Below are positions 44,685-52,613 of a stretch of 64,000 bases of DNA, in pieces. This DNA is from Pseudonocardia benzenivorans CB1190 (GTDB lineage: Bacteria; Actinomycetota; Actinomycetes; Mycobacteriales; Pseudonocardiaceae). The notes under the pieces were generated by a model, which ran no database searches, was not told the DNA's origin, and was given only the letters and a program-made list of their open reading frames with translations. Location of the stretch: NCBI RefSeq assembly GCF_000196675.2, contig NC_015312.1, positions 3,534,001 through 3,598,000 of the forward strand. The letters are read 5' to 3'. Each line of letters begins with the position of its first letter. Position 1 is the first letter of the stretch. The translations under genes were made by a program, and so were the position numbers.

Positions 44685-46154
44685 ATGACTGATCCGAATC
44701 GTGAACAGTCCGTCGTCGACTCCGTGCCCCACCAGCTGCTCATCGACGGCAGCTGGCGCCCTGCGGGATCCGGCGCGACCACCGTCGTCGAGGACCCGGC
44801 GACGGAGAAGGCGCTGTGCGAGGTCGCCGACGCCGGTCGCGACGACGGCCTCGCTGCGCTCGCCGCCGCCGACCGCGCGCAGCCGGCGTTCGCCGCGATG
44901 GCCCCGCGCGAGCGGTCCGACATCCTGCGCCGCGCCTACGAGGCGGTGCTGGCCCGCGTCGAGGACCTGGCGCTGCTGATGACCCTCGAGATGGGCAAGC
45001 CGCTCGCCGAGGCCCGCGGCGAGGTCACCTACGCCGCCGAGTTCCTGCGCTGGTTCTCCGAGGAGGCCGTGCGCGTCGACGGCGGCTTCGCCGTGTCCCC
45101 CGACGGCCGCAACCGGTTCCTGGTGATGCGCCAGGCCGTCGGGGTCAGCGTGTTCGTCACGCCGTGGAACTTTCCGCTCGCCATGGGTACCCGCAAGATC
45201 GCCCCCGCGATCGCGGCCGGGTGCGCGATGGTCGTCAAGCCCGCCCCGCAGACACCGCTGTCGATGCTGGCGCTCGCGCAGATCCTGCAGGAGGTCGGGC
45301 TCCCCGACGGCGTGCTCAACGTCGTCACCACGACCGACGCCGCCGACGTCGTCGAACCGGTCCTGCGCGACGGGCGGGCCCGCAAGCTGTCGTTCACCGG
45401 GTCGACCGCGGTCGGCCGGCTGCTGCTGGAGCAGGCCTCGTCGAAGGTGCTGCGCACGTCGATGGAGCTCGGTGGCAACGCCGCGTTCCTCGTGTTCGAC
45501 GACGCCGACGTCGACCGCGCGGTCGAGGGTGCGATGCAGGCGAAGATGCGCAACATGGGCGAGGCCTGCACGGCGGCCAACCGCTTCCTCGTGCAGCGCG
45601 GCATCGCCGACGAGTTCTCCCGGCGGCTGGCCGACCGGATGGGCGCGCTCACCGTCGGCCGCGGCACCGAGGACGGGGTGCAGGTCGGGCCGATGATCGA
45701 CGGCAAGGGCCGCGACAAGATCGTCGACCTGGTCGGCGACGCTGTGGCGCACGGCGCGGAGGTCGTCCTCGGCGGGGAGCGCGCCGACGGCCCCGGCTAC
45801 TTCTACCGCCCGACCGTGCTCACCGGGGTGCCCGCGCACTCGCGGCTCAACAGCGAGGAGATCTTCGGACCCGTCGCCCCGATCACCGTGTTCGACGACG
45901 AGGCGCAGGCCCTCGCCGACGCCAACGCCACCGACTTCGGCCTGGTCGACTACGTGTTCACCCAGGACCTCGACCGGGCGCTGCGGGTGTCCGAGCGGCT
46001 CGAGGCCGGCATGGTCGGGCTCAACACCGGCCTCGTCTCCAATCCGGCGGCGCCGTTCGGCGGCATCAAGCAGTCCGGGCTCGGGCGCGAGGGCGGCACC
46101 GTGGGCATCGACGAGTTCCTGGAGACGAAGTACGTGGCCATCGCCACCGCCTGA
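44685..46154 (+). CDS. NAD(P)-dependent succinate-semialdehyde dehydrogenase-type enzyme
   Basis: A 489-residue aldehyde dehydrogenase of the GabD type. VFVTPWNFPLAMGTRKIAPA and VVKPAPQTPLS bind cofactor, SMELGGNAAF has the general-base Glu, and NMGEACTAANRFLVQ has the catalytic Cys. FNSxEIFGP-type LNSEEIFGPVAPI and LGREGGTVGIDEFLETKYVA are typical. It would oxidise succinate semialdehyde to succinate. The ATG at 44685 agrees with the usual length; upstream frame is antisense to the dehydrogenase gene. Confidence 0.93.
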   Translation: MTDPNREQSVVDSVPHQLLIDGSWRPAGSGATTVVEDPATEKALCEVADAGRDDGLAALAAADRAQPAFAAMAPRERSDILRRAYEAVLARVEDLALLMTLEMGKPLAEARGEVTYAAEFLRWFSEEAVRVDGGFAVSPDGRNRFLVMRQAVGVSVFVTPWNFPLAMGTRKIAPAIAAGCAMVVKPAPQTPLSMLALAQILQEVGLPDGVLNVVTTTDAADVVEPVLRDGRARKLSFTGSTAVGRLLLEQASSKVLRTSMELGGNAAFLVFDDADVDRAVEGAMQAKMRNMGEACTAANRFLVQRGIADEFSRRLADRMGALTVGRGTEDGVQVGPMIDGKGRDKIVDLVGDAVAHGAEVVLGGERADGPGYFYRPTVLTGVPAHSRLNSEEIFGPVAPITVFDDEAQALADANATDFGLVDYVFTQDLDRALRVSERLEAGMVGLNTGLVSNPAAPFGGIKQSGLGREGGTVGIDEFLETKYVAIATA

Positions 46155-46178
46155 CCCGCGCGCCCACGTCCTGCACAT

Positions 46179-46232
46179 CCGCGGTTGTCGCACATCGTCG
46201 CTTTTCGCACATGACTGGCGACAAGGCCGCGG
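46179..46232. repeat. 54-base imperfect intergenic palindrome
   Basis: CCGCGG + TTGTCGC (46179-46191) pairs with GCGACAA + GG bulge + CCGCGG (46218-46232), with a 26-base centre carrying CGCACAT twice. It follows the aldehyde dehydrogenase gene and precedes the cbiM-type gene; it may terminate the former. Confidence 0.55.
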
Positions 46233-46303
46233 TTCGTGCTTCGCTGTCCATCGCGACGGATTCGTCCGTCCGCCCAGGACCGTTGCACGCGTGAGGAGAC
46301 CGG

Positions 46304-47023
46304 GTGAGCAGGCACGTCGCCATGCACATGAGCGACGGGATCGTGAACGCCCCGACGTCACTGCTGTTCGGGGCCGTCGCGATCCTGTTCGTCGGCTGGG
46401 CCGCGGTGCGGGCCCGGGCCGACCTCGACGATCGCACCGCGCCGATGGCCGGGCTCGTCACGGCGTTCGTCTTCGCCGTCCAGATGATCAACTTCCCGAT
46501 CCTGCCCGGGGCGAGCGGGCACCTGCTCGGCGGCGCGCTCGTCGCGATCCTGGTCGGGCCGTGGGTCGGGACGCTGTGCATCACGATCGTGCTGGTCGTG
46601 CAGTCGCTGCTGTTCGCCGACGGCGGGCTCACCGCGCTGGGCACCAACGTCGTCAACATGGCGGTGATCGGCGTGTTCGCGGGCTGGGGCGTCGCCGTCG
46701 CGCTGCGCCGGTTCGCCGTGCGCAGCCGCGGTGGGCTGCTCGCGACGGCGTTCGTCGCCGCGTTCGCGGGCACCGTCCTCGCCTCGCTCGGGTTCGTCGC
46801 CCAGTACGCGCTCGGCGGCGCCGCGGGCGCCACGACGGGGACCGTGTTCGCGCTCATGGTCGGCCTGCACGCGCTCATCGGGATCGGCGAGGGAGTGATC
46901 ACCGCCGTCACCGTCGGGGCCGTCGCCGCCGTCCGGCCCGACCTCGTCCACCTGCTGCGCACGGCGCCCCGGCCGGCCGCGGTGACGCAGCCGGCCGGCC
47001 GCGGCGACGGGAGCGGCGCATGA
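46304..47023 (+). CDS. cbiM: CbiM/NikM-type substrate subunit of a cobalt/nickel ECF transporter
   Basis: A 239-residue membrane protein with about six helices. AMHMSDGIVNAPTS at the start, INFPILPGASGHLLGGALVAILVGPW and LLFADGGLTALGTNVVNMAV are the CbiM core. The metal is held by the N-terminal Met-His amine site plus a conserved His in GHLLGG. With the GTG (AGGAG 6 bases upstream) the protein begins with MSRHVA before MH; the ATG at 46322 would put the His at position 2 as the chemistry requires. No cobalamin riboswitch in 46155-46303 that I can see. First of four overlapping genes. Confidence 0.92.
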   Translation: MSRHVAMHMSDGIVNAPTSLLFGAVAILFVGWAAVRARADLDDRTAPMAGLVTAFVFAVQMINFPILPGASGHLLGGALVAILVGPWVGTLCITIVLVVQSLLFADGGLTALGTNVVNMAVIGVFAGWGVAVALRRFAVRSRGGLLATAFVAAFAGTVLASLGFVAQYALGGAAGATTGTVFALMVGLHALIGIGEGVITAVTVGAVAAVRPDLVHLLRTAPRPAAVTQPAGRGDGSGA

Positions 47024-47382
47024 GCCGCCCCAGCACCGCCGGCCGCCGCCGTTCGCGCTTCCTCGTCGCGTTCCTGCTCGTCGCGCTCGTCGTCGCGGGC
47101 GGGCTGTCCTACCTCGCCAGCTCCGCCCCCGACGGGCTCGACACGGTCACCCTGCACGGCTGCGAGGTCACCGAGACCCCGGCCGGGGAGCAGCTCGACG
47201 GCACCTGCGTCGCCCAGCACGCCACCGACCACCCACTCGGCTCCGGCCCGCTGGCCGACTACACGGTCGGCGGCGGGGCGGGCTCGGTCGGGATCGCGGG
47301 GATCGTGGGCGTGCTGGTCACGGTGCTCCTCGCCGGTGGTCTGTTCCGGCTGCTGCGCCGGCGCCGCGGCCCGTCCGACTGA
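47020..47382 (+). CDS. PDGLE-domain (CbiN/NikN-type) subunit
   Basis: A 120-residue two-helix protein: helix 1 FLVAFLLVALVVAGGLSYLAS, then SSAPDGLDTVT (the PDGLE-type motif), helix 2 VGIAGIVGVLVTVLLAGGLF. It assists metal loading of CbiM. Its ATG overlaps the CbiM stop (ATGA), and its stop overlaps the CbiQ start (TGATG). Confidence 0.9.
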   Translation: MSRPSTAGRRRSRFLVAFLLVALVVAGGLSYLASSAPDGLDTVTLHGCEVTETPAGEQLDGTCVAQHATDHPLGSGPLADYTVGGGAGSVGIAGIVGVLVTVLLAGGLFRLLRRRRGPSD

Positions 47383-48146
47383 TGGGCGCCGGCCACTCCC
47401 ACCCGCTGTACCTGCCCGGCACCTCGGTCGTGCACCGGCTGCCGGCCCAGGTGAAGATCGTCGCGGCGTTCCTGACGGTGCTCTGCGTCGTCGCGACCCC
47501 GCGGGAGGCGTTCCCCGCCTTCGCCGGCTACCTGCTGCTGCTCGTCGCGGTGTGGGTGGCCGCCCGGATCCCGCCGGGCTGGCTGGCGCGACGGGCCCTG
47601 ATCGAGGCGCCGTTCGTCGTGCTCGCGGTGCTGCTGCCGTTCACCGGACCCGACCCGCGCATCGAGTGGGCGGGCCTGTCGCTCTCGCACGCCGGGTTGC
47701 TCGGCGCCTGGAACATCCTCGCCAAGGGGACCCTCGGTGTCCTCACCTCGCTCACCCTCGCCGCCACGACGCCGATGCGGGACCTGCTGCTCGGCCTGCA
47801 GCGGCTGCGGGCGCCCGCGCTGGTCGTCACGATCGCGACGCTGATGCTGCGCTACGCCGACGTCATCGCCGCCGAGGCACGCCGGATGCGGGTGGCGCGC
47901 ATCGCCCGCGGCCACGACCCACGGTTCCTGTGGCAGGCGGGCGCCACCGCCCGCGGGATCGGCAGCCTGTTCGTCCGGTCCTACGAACGCGGCGAGCGCG
48001 TGCACCTCGCGATGCTCGCCCGAGGCTGGACGGGGACCCTGCCGGCCGCGGGTGCCGCCGCCGCGGCGCGGGTCGACTGGGCCCGCGGCCTGGCGGTCCC
48101 GGTCGTCGCCGCGGCCGTCGCCGTGACCGCGCTGGTGACGACGTGA
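47382..48146 (+). CDS. cbiQ: CbiQ-type transmembrane component of the ECF transporter
   Basis: A 254-residue T-component. SVVHRLPAQVKIVAAFLTVL at the start, five or so helices, and the coupling motifs MRVARIARGHDP and ERVHLAMLARGWTG (Ala-Arg-Gly signatures that contact the ATPase). It overlaps both neighbours (TGATG and GTGA). Confidence 0.92.
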   Translation: MGAGHSHPLYLPGTSVVHRLPAQVKIVAAFLTVLCVVATPREAFPAFAGYLLLLVAVWVAARIPPGWLARRALIEAPFVVLAVLLPFTGPDPRIEWAGLSLSHAGLLGAWNILAKGTLGVLTSLTLAATTPMRDLLLGLQRLRAPALVVTIATLMLRYADVIAAEARRMRVARIARGHDPRFLWQAGATARGIGSLFVRSYERGERVHLAMLARGWTGTLPAAGAAAAARVDWARGLAVPVVAAAVAVTALVTT

Positions 48147-48874
48147 CCGCGTCGCTCGAGGTCACCGGCCTCGACTTCGCCTACCCCGACGGGACCCCGG
48201 CGCTGCGCGGTGTCGACCTGCGCATCGACCCCGGCGAACGCGTCGCCCTCCTCGGGCCCAACGGCGCCGGCAAGACGACGTTCGTGCTGCAGCTCAACGG
48301 GATCCTGACCCCGACGGCCGGGACCGTCGCCGTCGGGGGGCTGCCGGTGCGCAAGCCGAACCTGCAGGAGATCCGCAGGCGCGTCGGGATCGTCTTCCAG
48401 GACCCCGACGACCAGCTGTTCATGCCGACCGTCCGCGAGGACGTCGCGTTCGGCCCCGCGAACTTCGGGGTGACCGGCGCCGAGCTCACCGCACGGGTGG
48501 ACGCGGCGCTGGCCGAGGTCGGCATGGCCGGCCACGCCGACCGCTCGCCGCTGCACCTGTCGGGCGGGCAGCGCCGACGCGTCGCCCTCGCGACCGTGCT
48601 GGCCTGCGACCCGGAGATCCTGGTGCTCGACGAGCCCTCGTCGAACCTGGACCCGGTGGCGCGCAGGGAACTGGCCGAGACCTTGTTGCGCCTGGACCGG
48701 ACCCTGCTGATGGTCACCCACGACCTGCCCTACGCGCTGCAGCTGTGCCCGCGCAGCGTCGTCGTCGACGACGGGCGCGTCGTGGCCGACGGCCCGACGC
48801 GCGACCTGCTCGCCGACGCCGACCTGCTGCGCGCGCACCGCCTCGAGCTGCCGTTCGGGTTCGCGCTCGCCTGA
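48143..48874 (+). CDS. cbiO: CbiO-type ATPase of the ECF transporter
   Basis: A 243-residue ABC ATPase: Walker A GPNGAGKTT, Q-loop FQDPDDQLFMPTV (the CbiO-type DDQ), signature LSGGQRRRVALATVLA, Walker B ILVLDEPSSNLDP, and H-loop MVTHD. It powers Co2+ or Ni2+ uptake. One ATPase gene means a homodimer. GTG start overlapping the cbiQ stop. Confidence 0.94.
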   Translation: MTASLEVTGLDFAYPDGTPALRGVDLRIDPGERVALLGPNGAGKTTFVLQLNGILTPTAGTVAVGGLPVRKPNLQEIRRRVGIVFQDPDDQLFMPTVREDVAFGPANFGVTGAELTARVDAALAEVGMAGHADRSPLHLSGGQRRRVALATVLACDPEILVLDEPSSNLDPVARRELAETLLRLDRTLLMVTHDLPYALQLCPRSVVVDDGRVVADGPTRDLLADADLLRAHRLELPFGFALA

Positions 48875-48893
48875 CCCGCGAGGCCGGGGTCAG
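48871..48893. terminator. Hairpin between the converging cbiO and SPFH genes
   Basis: CTGACCC (48871-48877) pairs with GGGTCAG (48887-48893) around a 9-base loop, over both stops. Confidence 0.5.
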
Positions 48894-50293
48894 CGCGCGG
48901 GCGGCGGCGCCGGGTAGCCGGGCGGGGGCTGCTGGCCGCCGTCGTCGCCCTGCTCGCGGCCCGGCTCGGCCGGGCGGACCACCGGGGAGCCGCCGGGCGG
49001 GGTCGGCACCGAGCTCTCCCCGTTGTCGGGCCACTCCTGCGCACGCTGCTCGTGGCGCGGCTGCGGCGACGGCCGGCCCTGCGGCGCCTCGGCACCCTGC
49101 TGCGGCGGCCGGGGACCGGGCGGGGGCGACGGCGGCAGCTGGGGCTGGGCGGCGGCGATGGCCGGCGGCTCCGCGCCCAGCGGCGGGATCTCCTGGCGCG
49201 CCTGGGCCTCCGCGTTGGCCACGACGGCGGCGATCTCCGGGCTGGTGCGGGTGTCGAACCAGCCCTCCAGGCCGGGGTCGTCGTCCTCCGGGCGGTTCGT
49301 CGGGGCCGACCCGTCGTCGGGGCTGGGCTGGTAACGGAACACCCCGTCCTCGCCCGGCGCGCCGAGCATGCGCGTGAAGCCCTCCAGTGCCTTGCCGAAG
49401 TCGCTGGGCACCAGCCACACCTTGTTGGCGTCGCCCTGGGCCATCTGCGGCAGCGTCTGCAGGTACTGGTAGGCCAGCAGCTCCGGCGTCGGCTTGCCCG
49501 CCTTGATCGCCGCGAACACCTTCTCGATGGCCTTGGCCTGGCCCTGCGCCTGCAGGTAGCGCGCGGCCCGGTCACCCTGCGCCCGCAGGATGCGCGACTG
49601 CCGGTCGGCCTCCGCGTTGAGGATCGCCGCCTGCTTGGCACCCTCGGCGGTGAGGATCTGCGACTGCTTCTGGCCCTCGGCCGACCGGATCGCCGACTCC
49701 CGCTCGCCCTCTGCCGTGAGGATCATGGCCCGCTTCTCGCGGTCGGCCTTCATCTGCCGCTCCATCGACTCCTGGATCGACGGCGGCGGGTCGATGGCCT
49801 TGATCTCCACGCGCGCGACGCGGATGCCCCACCGGCCGGTCGCCTCGTCGAGCTCACCCCGCAGCTGGGTGTTGATCTGGTCGCGGGAGGTCAGCGTCTC
49901 CTCCAACGTCATGCCGCCGACCACGTTGCGCAGCGTCGTCGTGGTGATCTGCTCGACCCCGACGATGTAGTCGGAGATCTCGTAGACCGCCGAGCGCGGG
50001 TCGGTGACCTGGAAGTACACGACCGTGTCGATGTTGACCGTCAGGTTGTCCTGGGTGATCACCGGCTGCGGCGGGAACGAGACGACCTGCTCGCGCAGGT
50101 CGATGCGCTCGCGGATGCGGTCGACGAAGGGCACCAGGAACGTCAGCCCCGGGGGCTGGGTGGCCTTGTAGCGGCCGAGCCGCTCGATGACGGCGGCGGT
50201 GGCCTGCGGGATGATCTGCACGGCCCTGATCAGTGTCACCGCCACCAGCACCACGATCACCAGTACGACGACGAGCGTCACCGTGCCATCCAC
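48890..50293 (-). CDS. SPFH/band-7 (stomatin-like) membrane protein
   Basis: A 467-residue protein. An N-terminal membrane anchor VTLVVVLVIVVLVAVTLIRA (residues 5-24), the SPFH domain (AAVIERLGRYKATQPPGLTF, VITQDNLTVNIDTVVYFQV, DQINTQLRGELDEATGRWG), an alanine/glutamate coiled coil (AEGERESAIRSAEGQKQSQI repeats, about 220-275), and a Pro/Gln-rich tail of about 110 residues. It would scaffold membrane microdomains with the NfeD protein upstream. GTG with AGGGAGGGA before it. Confidence 0.92.
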   Translation of the reverse strand: MDGTVTLVVVLVIVVLVAVTLIRAVQIIPQATAAVIERLGRYKATQPPGLTFLVPFVDRIRERIDLREQVVSFPPQPVITQDNLTVNIDTVVYFQVTDPRSAVYEISDYIVGVEQITTTTLRNVVGGMTLEETLTSRDQINTQLRGELDEATGRWGIRVARVEIKAIDPPPSIQESMERQMKADREKRAMILTAEGERESAIRSAEGQKQSQILTAEGAKQAAILNAEADRQSRILRAQGDRAARYLQAQGQAKAIEKVFAAIKAGKPTPELLAYQYLQTLPQMAQGDANKVWLVPSDFGKALEGFTRMLGAPGEDGVFRYQPSPDDGSAPTNRPEDDDPGLEGWFDTRTSPEIAAVVANAEAQARQEIPPLGAEPPAIAAAQPQLPPSPPPGPRPPQQGAEAPQGRPSPQPRHEQRAQEWPDNGESSVPTPPGGSPVVRPAEPGREQGDDGGQQPPPGYPAPPPAR

Positions 50294-50356
50294 CCCGATC
50301 CCTCCCTGCCCACGGTCACCAGCGACCTTGAAGGGCCGCACCGTATCGCCCGGCGC

Positions 50357-50794
50357 TCAGTCGTCGGCGAGCACCATCGCGGTCGCGCCGGAGATCTCGA
50401 TGATCCGCACGCGCGCACCGGCTTCGATCGTCTGCTCGTGGTCGTAGGCCTGCGCCGACCAGACGTCGCCGCCGATCTTCACGCGGCCACCGGTGTGATC
50501 GCCCCGGACCGCCGCCACGACGGTGCCGTGCCGGCCCACGAGCGCCTCGGTGTTCGTCGCGTGGTGCTCGATCGCCCGGTCCAGCCGGCGCCGCAGCGCC
50601 GGGCGCACCGCGAAGATCAGCAGCACCGACACGGCCGCGAACACCAACGTCGCCGGCAGCACCGACAGACCGAGCAGCGAGCCGAGCGCGGCCGCCAGCG
50701 CGCCGGTGCCGAGCATCAGCAGGAAGAACTCGCCGCTGAGCACCTCCGCCGCGATCAGCGCGACTCCGGCGATCAGCCAGATCAGTGCGCCCAC
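50357..50794 (-). CDS. NfeD-family membrane protein
   Basis: A 145-residue protein with two or three membrane helices (LIWLIAGVALIAAEVLSG, FLLMLGTGALAAALGSLLGLS, LPATLVFAAVSVLLIFAV) and a C-terminal OB-fold (ALVGRHGTVVAAVRGDHTGGRVKIGGDVWSA). NfeD proteins work with SPFH proteins, and the next gene downstream is one. GTG start. Confidence 0.9.
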   Translation of the reverse strand: MGALIWLIAGVALIAAEVLSGEFFLLMLGTGALAAALGSLLGLSVLPATLVFAAVSVLLIFAVRPALRRRLDRAIEHHATNTEALVGRHGTVVAAVRGDHTGGRVKIGGDVWSAQAYDHEQTIEAGARVRIIEISGATAMVLADD

Positions 50795-50814
50795 GACACC
50801 GATCCTGCCAGAGA

Positions 50815-51681
50815 TCAGTCGGCGACCGTGACGAAATCGATCAAATGCTCCACGGCGCCGATCAGGTCGGGCTCCAGGTCCCGGAAGCTGCGCACGGCCC
50901 CGAGCACCCGCCGCGCGCCGTCGGCGGGCTCACCCCAGCCCAGCGCGGCGCACACACCGGTCTTCCAGTCCACGCCGCGCGGCACCACCGGCCACTCCCG
51001 GATGCCGACCACCGACGGCTTCACCGCCTGCCACACGTCCACGAACGGGTGCCCGGTGACCAGCACGTCGGGTCCCGCGACCGCCTGTGCCGCCCGCGTC
51101 TCCTTCGACCCGGCGACCAGGTGGTCGACCAGGACGCCGAGCCGCCGGTGCGGGGCGGGCCCGAAGTCCGCGACCGCCGCGGCGAGGTCGTCCATGCCGT
51201 GCATCGGCTCGACGACGATGCCCTCGACCCGCAGGTCGTGGCCCCACACCGTCTCCAGCAGGGTGGCGTCGTGGATGCCCTCGACCCAGATGCGCGACGC
51301 GCGGGCGGTGCGCGCCTTCAGGTTCGCGACGGCCACCGACCCCGACGCCGACCGCCCGGGCCCCCTCGGGGCCGCCTTCGGCACAACCAGGGTCGCGGGC
51401 GCACCCTCGAACAGGAACGCCGCCGGCCGCAGCGGGAACACCCGGCGCCTGCCGTGCCGGTCCTCCAGCGTCACCTCACGGACGTCGACCTTCACGACGG
51501 CGCCGCAGAACCCGCTGCCCGGGTCCTCGACGACCAGCCCGGGCTCGGCCGGCACCTCCGGCACCCGACGGCGCACCGTGGCGCGGGTCCCGTCGCTGCC
51601 GAAGGCGCCGCGGTAGTCCTGTGAACGCAGGGGCACGTCGAGGTTGTACCCCGCGTCCGCCGCCGCCGCGGGGTCCGACAC
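50815..51681 (-). CDS. DUF3097-family protein
   Basis: A 288-residue actinobacterial conserved protein: YNLDVPLRSQDYRGAFGSDG, RIWVEGIHDATLLETVWGHD, VGVLVDHLVAGSKET-like LGVLVDHLVAGSKETRAA, VLVTGHPFVDVWQAVKP and VPRGVDWKTGVCAALGWG. The WVEGIHDA...VLVDH pattern recalls a TOPRIM-type metal fold, but no activity is established that I know of. It precedes NfeD on the same strand. GTG start. Confidence 0.85.
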   Translation of the reverse strand: MSDPAAAADAGYNLDVPLRSQDYRGAFGSDGTRATVRRRVPEVPAEPGLVVEDPGSGFCGAVVKVDVREVTLEDRHGRRRVFPLRPAAFLFEGAPATLVVPKAAPRGPGRSASGSVAVANLKARTARASRIWVEGIHDATLLETVWGHDLRVEGIVVEPMHGMDDLAAAVADFGPAPHRRLGVLVDHLVAGSKETRAAQAVAGPDVLVTGHPFVDVWQAVKPSVVGIREWPVVPRGVDWKTGVCAALGWGEPADGARRVLGAVRSFRDLEPDLIGAVEHLIDFVTVAD

Positions 51682-51793
51682 GCCGGGGCCGGGACGGCCG
51701 CGCGGGTCGACCGGCCGTGACCGGCGGGAACCGTCCGGTCACCCCGGGTGGTCACCGTTCACCCACCCGGCAGTCATGTCGTCGCCCGTCCGC

Positions 51794-51812
51794 GTTGGTT
51801 AGCCTAAGTCCC
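51794..51812. promoter_or_regulatory. Possible DtxR/IdeR-like site over a leaderless promoter
   Basis: TTAGCCTAA (51799-51807) is a perfect 9-base palindrome; flanked by GG it matches 12 of 19 positions of the IdeR box consensus as I recall it. It overlaps TAGCCT (51800-51805), the -10 that stands 7 bases before the GTG at 51813. The match is weak outside the core. Confidence 0.3.
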
Positions 51813-52610
51813 GTGTCCCGCGCTTCCGCGACCCTGACGGTGTGGGCATCGGCCTGGCTGGCCGGTGCCGCGGCCCCCGACGACGTGCTCGACGCGTTGG
51901 CGCCCTGGGCCGACGCGCACGACGTCCTCGCCGCCGACGACGCCGCGGCCGCCGCCACGGACCTGCCCGGTCCCGGCTCCCCCGCCACGTCGGTGACCTT
52001 TCTGCTCGCCGCCCTGCGCCGCGCCGCCCCCCGCGGCCAGGCCCGCGTCGTGCTGCCCGTCGCCGGCGACATCCGCGGCCTGCCCGGCCCCGGCGGCTTC
52101 TCCGACGCGGCGCTCGCCGCGGGCGAGGGCGTGCTGTTCCCCGACGCCGGGTTCGGCGCGGTCCCGTCCGTGGTCGCCGACGGGGTGCTGCGCTGGACGG
52201 TGCACGCGGTGCCCGACCCCGTCCCGCCCGCCGAGCACGTGCCGCTCAACCACGCCGAGTTCGACCTGCGCGACCAGGTGCGGCGGTCCGCGTCCGTGCT
52301 GACCTCGCTGGGCGTCGCGCGGCACCGGCCCGGGGTGCGGGAGGAGATCGCCGCCGCGCTGCGGTCCCGGCCCCGCTCGCTGTGGCCCGACGGGATGCCC
52401 GGACAGTCGCTGCGGGTGCTGCAGCACGCCGACGAGGTCGACGCGATCCTCGCCGCGGCGTCGGTCGACGAGCCGGGCGGCGCGCTGTCGGCGTCGGCTG
52501 CGGGTGCCCGCCGGGACGCGTTGCGCCCCATCGAGGCCGCGGTCCGGGTGGCCCGGCGCGCGGCCGTCGCCGAAGCGGTGCGGGTGCTGGCCACCAGCCC
52601 GGCGGTCTGA
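51813..52610 (+). CDS. Unrecognised actinobacterial conserved protein
   Basis: A 265-residue protein, rich in Ala and Asp, that I do not recognise. LTVWASAWLAGAAAPDDVLDALAPWADAH opens it, LPVAGDIRGLPGPGGFSDAALAAGEGVLFPDAG is the most patterned stretch, and a helical C-terminal half follows (EFDLRDQVRRSASVLTSLG). No signal peptide or obvious catalytic motif. Leaderless GTG start. It diverges from DUF3097 and converges with the PucR regulator, 3 bases apart. Confidence 0.75.
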   Translation: MSRASATLTVWASAWLAGAAAPDDVLDALAPWADAHDVLAADDAAAAATDLPGPGSPATSVTFLLAALRRAAPRGQARVVLPVAGDIRGLPGPGGFSDAALAAGEGVLFPDAGFGAVPSVVADGVLRWTVHAVPDPVPPAEHVPLNHAEFDLRDQVRRSASVLTSLGVARHRPGVREEIAAALRSRPRSLWPDGMPGQSLRVLQHADEVDAILAAASVDEPGGALSASAAGARRDALRPIEAAVRVARRAAVAEAVRVLATSPAV

Positions 52611-52613
52611 GGC

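Noticed and set aside
46155..46303. Possible cobalamin riboswitch before cbiM
   Set aside because: GAGGAGACCGGG resembles part of the B12 box, but the conserved GCCACUG-type and other core elements are missing; it serves as the ribosome site.
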